A stretch of 8,150 bases of DNA from Lysobacterales bacterium. GTDB lineage: Bacteria > Pseudomonadota > Gammaproteobacteria > Xanthomonadales > SZUA-36. The translations under genes and the position numbers were made by a program. The notes under the pieces are model-generated. The model was not told the DNA's origin and made no database searches. It worked only from the letters and a program-made list of their open reading frames with translations. This document shows, piece after piece, positions 6,007 to 8,150 of the stretch. The stretch is taken from the NCBI GenBank assembly GCA_029287515.1, contig JARFQZ010000160.1:1-8150 (forward strand). The letters run 5' to 3'. Position 1 is the first letter of the stretch. Every line of letters starts with the position of its first letter.

Positions 6007-6031
6007 AAATGCAAATGAGAATGATTGTCAA
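6002..6031 (-). promoter_or_regulatory. sigma70-type promoter of bfd
   Basis: On the minus strand a perfect TTGACA (6031-6026) is followed, after 18 bases, by TATGAT (6007-6002, 5 of 6). Transcription would start near 5995, about 35 bases before the bfd ATG. This is one of the best promoter matches in the window. Confidence 0.75.
6011..6029. promoter_or_regulatory. Fur box over the bfd promoter
   Basis: GCAAATGAGAATGATTGTC matches the 19-base Fur consensus GATAATGATAATCATTATC at 14 positions. It covers part of the -35 box and most of the spacer of the bfd promoter, the classic position for iron-dependent repression. A wider inverted repeat, ATGCAA (6009-6014) with TTGCAT (6032-6037), frames it. 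Confidence 0.7.
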
Positions 6032-6044
6032 TTGCATGTAACAA

Positions 6045-6058
6045 CGCCCTGGTGGGCG
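6045..6058 (-). terminator. Hairpin after rppH
   Basis: CGCCC (6045-6049) and GGGCG (6054-6058) form a 5-base GC stem with a TGGT loop. On the minus strand it is followed by TTGTTAC, placed to end rppH transcription before the bfd promoter. The better T-run (TTTTT, 6061-6065) is on the plus strand, where no gene ends, so it may also stop antisense transcription toward rppH. Confidence 0.5.
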
Positions 6059-6072
6059 GCTTTTTCGAGAGT

Positions 6073-6561
6073 CTAACGGGAGTGCAGGCTGGAATTTGCC
6101 ATGGGTTCGAGCAGCGTCAGCGCTTTCTGGTAAACGCCACGTTTGAACGTGATGACATTTTTCACCGGGTACCAGAAGTCCACCCACCTCCAGGTGCAGA
6201 ATTCCGGATCGTCGTCAGTGTTAAGGCTGAACGCTGAATCGTCGCCGAGAAAACGCAGCAGAAACCAGACCTGTTTCTGCCCGATGCAAAGGGGTTTACT
6301 GTAATGGCGCTGATAACGGCGAGGCAGGCGATAACGCAGCCAACCGGGAGTGGAACCAATCAGTTCGACCTGGTCAGGCGTCAAACCTGTCTCTTCCCTG
6401 AGTTCACGATACATCGCTTCCTCGGGGGTTTCGTCGGTGTTCATGCCACCCTGCGGAAACTGCCAGCCGTCGTTACTGGTGCGTTGCGCCCAGAATACAC
6501 GTCTGTCCTCGTTCATCAGGACGATTGCAACATTTGGTCTGTACCCGTCAGGATCGATCAT
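6073..6561 (-). CDS. rppH: RNA pyrophosphohydrolase (Nudix)
   Basis: A 162-residue RppH, the Nudix hydrolase that removes pyrophosphate from mRNA 5' ends and starts RNase E-dependent decay in the cytoplasm. The family start MIDPDGYRPNVAIVL is exact. WQFPQGGM leads into the Nudix box G-x5-E-x7-REL-x-EE-x-GL (GGMNTDETPEEAMYRELREE and following TGL, about residues 34-56). PGWLRYRLP, CIGQKQVWFLL, PEFCTWRWVDFWYPV and TFKRGVY also match the E. coli enzyme (176 residues). The tail is shorter, as often seen. The frame is open 48 codons further upstream to 6705, but that extension is unlike RppH and runs into the divergent permease gene, so ATG 6561 is chosen despite a weak ribosome site. The 79-base gap to the permease start must hold both promoters. 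Confidence 0.97.
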   Translation of the reverse strand: MIDPDGYRPNVAIVLMNEDRRVFWAQRTSNDGWQFPQGGMNTDETPEEAMYRELREETGLTPDQVELIGSTPGWLRYRLPRRYQRHYSKPLCIGQKQVWFLLRFLGDDSAFSLNTDDDPEFCTWRWVDFWYPVKNVITFKRGVYQKALTLLEPMANSSLHSR

Positions 6562-6570
6562 GCTTACTGC

Positions 6571-6599
6571 TTGTTTGCCCGGAATGGGGCATGTAATAT
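6571..6599 (+). promoter_or_regulatory. Possible promoter of the FecCD-type transport operon
   Basis: TTGTTT (6571-6576) and TAATAT (6594-6599) are 17 bases apart and would give a start near 6606 and a leader of about 35 bases. Both boxes are mediocre. The leader is far too short for a cobalamin riboswitch. Confidence 0.35.
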
Positions 6600-6616
6600 T
6601 TTTGTCATCCGATTCC

Positions 6617-6635
6617 CAGAATGTTAATCGTTTCT
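6617..6635. promoter_or_regulatory. Weak Fur-like box before the transport operon
   Basis: CAGAATGTTAATCGTTTCT agrees with the 19-base Fur consensus at about 12 positions, with the core AATGTTAATCGTT. It lies between the possible transcription start and the permease ATG, where Fur could block early elongation or initiation. On its own it is marginal. Confidence 0.35.
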
Positions 6636-6640
6636 CTTCC

Positions 6641-7624
6641 ATGATGCCAACAGCACATCGTCGACTGTTGTTTTTTCTGCTCGCCGTATCTTCGGTAGCG
6701 AGCATTCTTTTTGCGTCCGCGATAGGTTCCGTCTCCCTGGACTGGTCTCAATGGCAGGCTGCGATCACCGATTCGAGCTCTGAACACGGTGAATTGATCT
6801 GGCGGCTTCGCTTACCGCGTGCCGGATCCGCCTGGGCTGTCGGCGCACTGCTTTCGCTTTCCGGCTGCCTGATGCAGGTGCTGTTGCGCAACCCGCTGGC
6901 AGACCCCTACATCCTGGGGGTTTCCGGGGGCGCATCCTTTGCCGCCCTGCTGGGCATGACGGTTGGCGCGACCGCCGCCATCATCCCCGGGCTGGCATGG
7001 GCAGGCGCGTTGGTGTCGATTCTCATCGTGTTCAGCCTGGCGCGTGGCGAAGGGCCATGGAGCGGCACACGCCTGTTGCTGACCGGGGTCGTGACGGCCT
7101 CGGGTTGGGCCGCCCTGATCAGCCTGTTGTTGACGCTGAGTCCGGACAGCAGCCTCAGGGGCATGCTGTTCTGGTTGATGGGCGACCTGAGCTACGCCCG
7201 GTTCCCCCTGTGGGCACTGGTCGTTCTTCTGCTGGTTTTCATGGCGTGCCTGGGCATGGCCAGGAGCCTGAACGTCCTGGCAATGGGTGAGACGACGGCC
7301 CGGTTGCTGGGAGAACCAACAGGCAAGCTGCTCTGGCTGGTCTACCTCCTGGCGTCGATCCTCACCGCCACGGCGGTTTCCATTGCGGGAAACGTCGGCT
7401 TCGTCGGCCTGATCGTGCCACACCTGATGCGGCTGATCGTTGGGTCCGATCATCGGATCCTGCTTCCGGCCGCCGCCCTGTTTGGCGGGCTTTTCCTCGT
7501 ACTTTCCGACACGCTGGCAAGGGCCATCCTGGCGCCGCGGCAACTGCCCGTCGGCGTCATTACCGCCCTGCTGGGCGTTCCGCTGTTCCTGATGCTGCTG
7601 AACCGGGCGAGGGTGAAACAATGA
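6641..7624 (+). CDS. FecCD/BtuC-type ABC importer permease
   Basis: An inner-membrane permease of about 327 residues from the FecCD/BtuC family, the membrane subunit of importers for ferric siderophores, heme or cobalamin. The conserved cytoplasmic segment RLPRAGSAWAVGALLSLSGC, then LMQVLLRNPLADPYILGVS, is clear near residues 54-92. GMLFWLMGDLS, ARLLGEPTGK, the GNVGFVGLIVPHLMRLIVG coupling region and LPVGVITALLGVPLFLMLL close to the end are also typical. Roughly nine or ten membrane helices are expected. The frame is open far upstream (to 6350), but that part overlaps rppH in antisense and is not permease-like. ATG 6641 or 6644 begins MMPTAHRRLLFFLL, a normal basic-then-hydrophobic start. No Shine-Dalgarno is obvious. 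The stop overlaps the next gene's ATG (ATGA, 7621-7624), so the two subunits are translationally coupled. The substrate is undetermined; iron context favours a ferric chelate, but cobalamin remains possible. Confidence 0.94.
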   Translation: MMPTAHRRLLFFLLAVSSVASILFASAIGSVSLDWSQWQAAITDSSSEHGELIWRLRLPRAGSAWAVGALLSLSGCLMQVLLRNPLADPYILGVSGGASFAALLGMTVGATAAIIPGLAWAGALVSILIVFSLARGEGPWSGTRLLLTGVVTASGWAALISLLLTLSPDSSLRGMLFWLMGDLSYARFPLWALVVLLLVFMACLGMARSLNVLAMGETTARLLGEPTGKLLWLVYLLASILTATAVSIAGNVGFVGLIVPHLMRLIVGSDHRILLPAAALFGGLFLVLSDTLARAILAPRQLPVGVITALLGVPLFLMLLNRARVKQ

Positions 7625-8150
7625 GCGTCCTCAGTTGCAGTGGGTTGAATGTACGGATTGGCGGAATTCAGATCGTCGATGATTTCAATATCGAAATCAG
7701 GCCCGGCGAATTCTGGGGCCTGCTGGGGCCCAACGGAATCGGTAAAACCACCTTGTTGAAATGCTTTGCGGGGCTTGACGAGCCCGCGGGGGGCCAGGTG
7801 CGGCTTGAGTCGCGCGTGCTGAATGAATTACCCCGCAAAATGCTGGCACGTCATATCGGTATGTTGCAGCAGCACACGGTTTATGTCTTCGATTCCAGCG
7901 TTCTGCAAACCGCGCTCACCGGGCGGCATCCGCACCTGGGCTACTGGGAAAGAGAAGGCGCCGAGGACTTTGAGAAAGCGCACGAGGCGCTCAAGGCCGT
8001 AGGTCTTGACAGCTTCTCGGCACGCAGCGTCACAGGGCTGTCCGGGGGAGAGGCACGCCGCCTGGCGTTTGCTGCACTGCTGGTGCAGGAACCGGAAATC
8101 ATGCTTCTGGATGAGCCGACCAACCACCTGGATCTGAAGCACCAGGTCGA
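7621..8150 (+). CDS. ABC importer ATPase, FecE/BtuD type (cut by right edge)
   Basis: ATG 7621 overlaps the permease stop and opens a frame of 176 codons that reaches the window end. It is the cytoplasmic ATPase of the importer. Motifs in order: Walker A GPNGIGKTT (36-44, with Ile in place of the more common Ala or Ser), Q-loop MLQQ (81-84), the family-typical TALTGRHPHLGYW (97-109), signature LSGGEARR (140-147), Walker B IMLLDEP (160-166) and D-loop NHLD (168-171). The H-loop and C-terminus are outside the window. Genes further right may include the substrate-binding protein or a TonB-dependent receptor that would reveal the substrate. The upstream gene pairing makes this FecCD-associated and not an exporter ATPase. 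Confidence 0.95.
   Translation, partial: MSVLSCSGLNVRIGGIQIVDDFNIEIRPGEFWGLLGPNGIGKTTLLKCFAGLDEPAGGQVRLESRVLNELPRKMLARHIGMLQQHTVYVFDSSVLQTALTGRHPHLGYWEREGAEDFEKAHEALKAVGLDSFSARSVTGLSGGEARRLAFAALLVQEPEIMLLDEPTNHLDLKHQV

Noticed and set aside
5993..6065. Short Fur-controlled small RNA on the plus strand ending at the hairpin and TTTTT at 6061-6065
   Set aside because: The only plus-strand promoter match (TTGATC with GAGAAT) is weak and would give a transcript of about 37 bases, mostly the hairpin.
6350..6640. N-terminal extension of the permease reading frame
   Set aside because: It is antisense to rppH, not hydrophobic in the permease manner, and leaves the normal FecCD start at 6641/6644.
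6562..6705. 48-codon upstream extension of rppH
   Set aside because: The RppH family begins at MIDPDGYRPN; the extension overlaps the divergent permease start and promoter region.
6812..7621. 269-codon open frame antisense to the permease
   Set aside because: Its composition is Gln/Gly/Arg-rich with no recognisable domain, as expected for the shadow of a GC-rich membrane-protein gene.

Overview
The window looks like core chromosome of a gammaproteobacterium with moderate to high GC. The main clues are a FadE-type acyl-CoA dehydrogenase very close to the E. coli form, an RppH with the enterobacterial-style start MIDPDGYRPN, a YgbA-family protein, and a bacterioferritin/Bfd pair. Genes are tightly packed. 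No transposase, phage gene, CRISPR array, tRNA or rRNA is visible, and no gene-free stretch reaches 300 bases.

Layout. Bases 1-422 (minus) hold a TetR-family repressor cut by the left edge. It is divergent from fadE (552-3020, plus). A clear sigma70-type promoter for fadE overlaps a palindrome that probably binds the TetR protein. fadE ends in a hairpin terminator that also covers the stop of a convergent YgbA-family gene (3425-3027, minus), whose upstream region carries an NsrR-like operator. An apbE-type lipoprotein gene (3501-4550, plus) diverges from ygbA and converges on sufT (5098-4547, minus), the two stop codons sharing one CTAG. Further on the minus strand come bfr (5631-5164), bfd (5959-5744) and rppH (6561-6073), separated by hairpins and by control regions with Fur-like boxes. 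From 6641 (plus) a FecCD/BtuC-type permease starts, overlapping by ATGA an ABC ATPase cut by the right edge.

How the genes fit together. The left part is fatty-acid beta-oxidation under a local repressor. Most of the rest concerns iron, Fe-S clusters, flavin and nitrosative stress: Bfr stores iron, Bfd triggers its release, SufT helps Fe-S maturation, ApbE attaches FMN to redox proteins, YgbA belongs to the NO-response family, and the ABC importer probably takes up a ferric chelate or cobalamin. The candidate Fur, FNR and NsrR sites fit this theme. RppH (mRNA 5'-end pyrophosphohydrolase) is the outlier.

I found no convincing undescribed system. All protein-coding genes fall into known families, so the points of interest are regulatory sites and gene arrangement.
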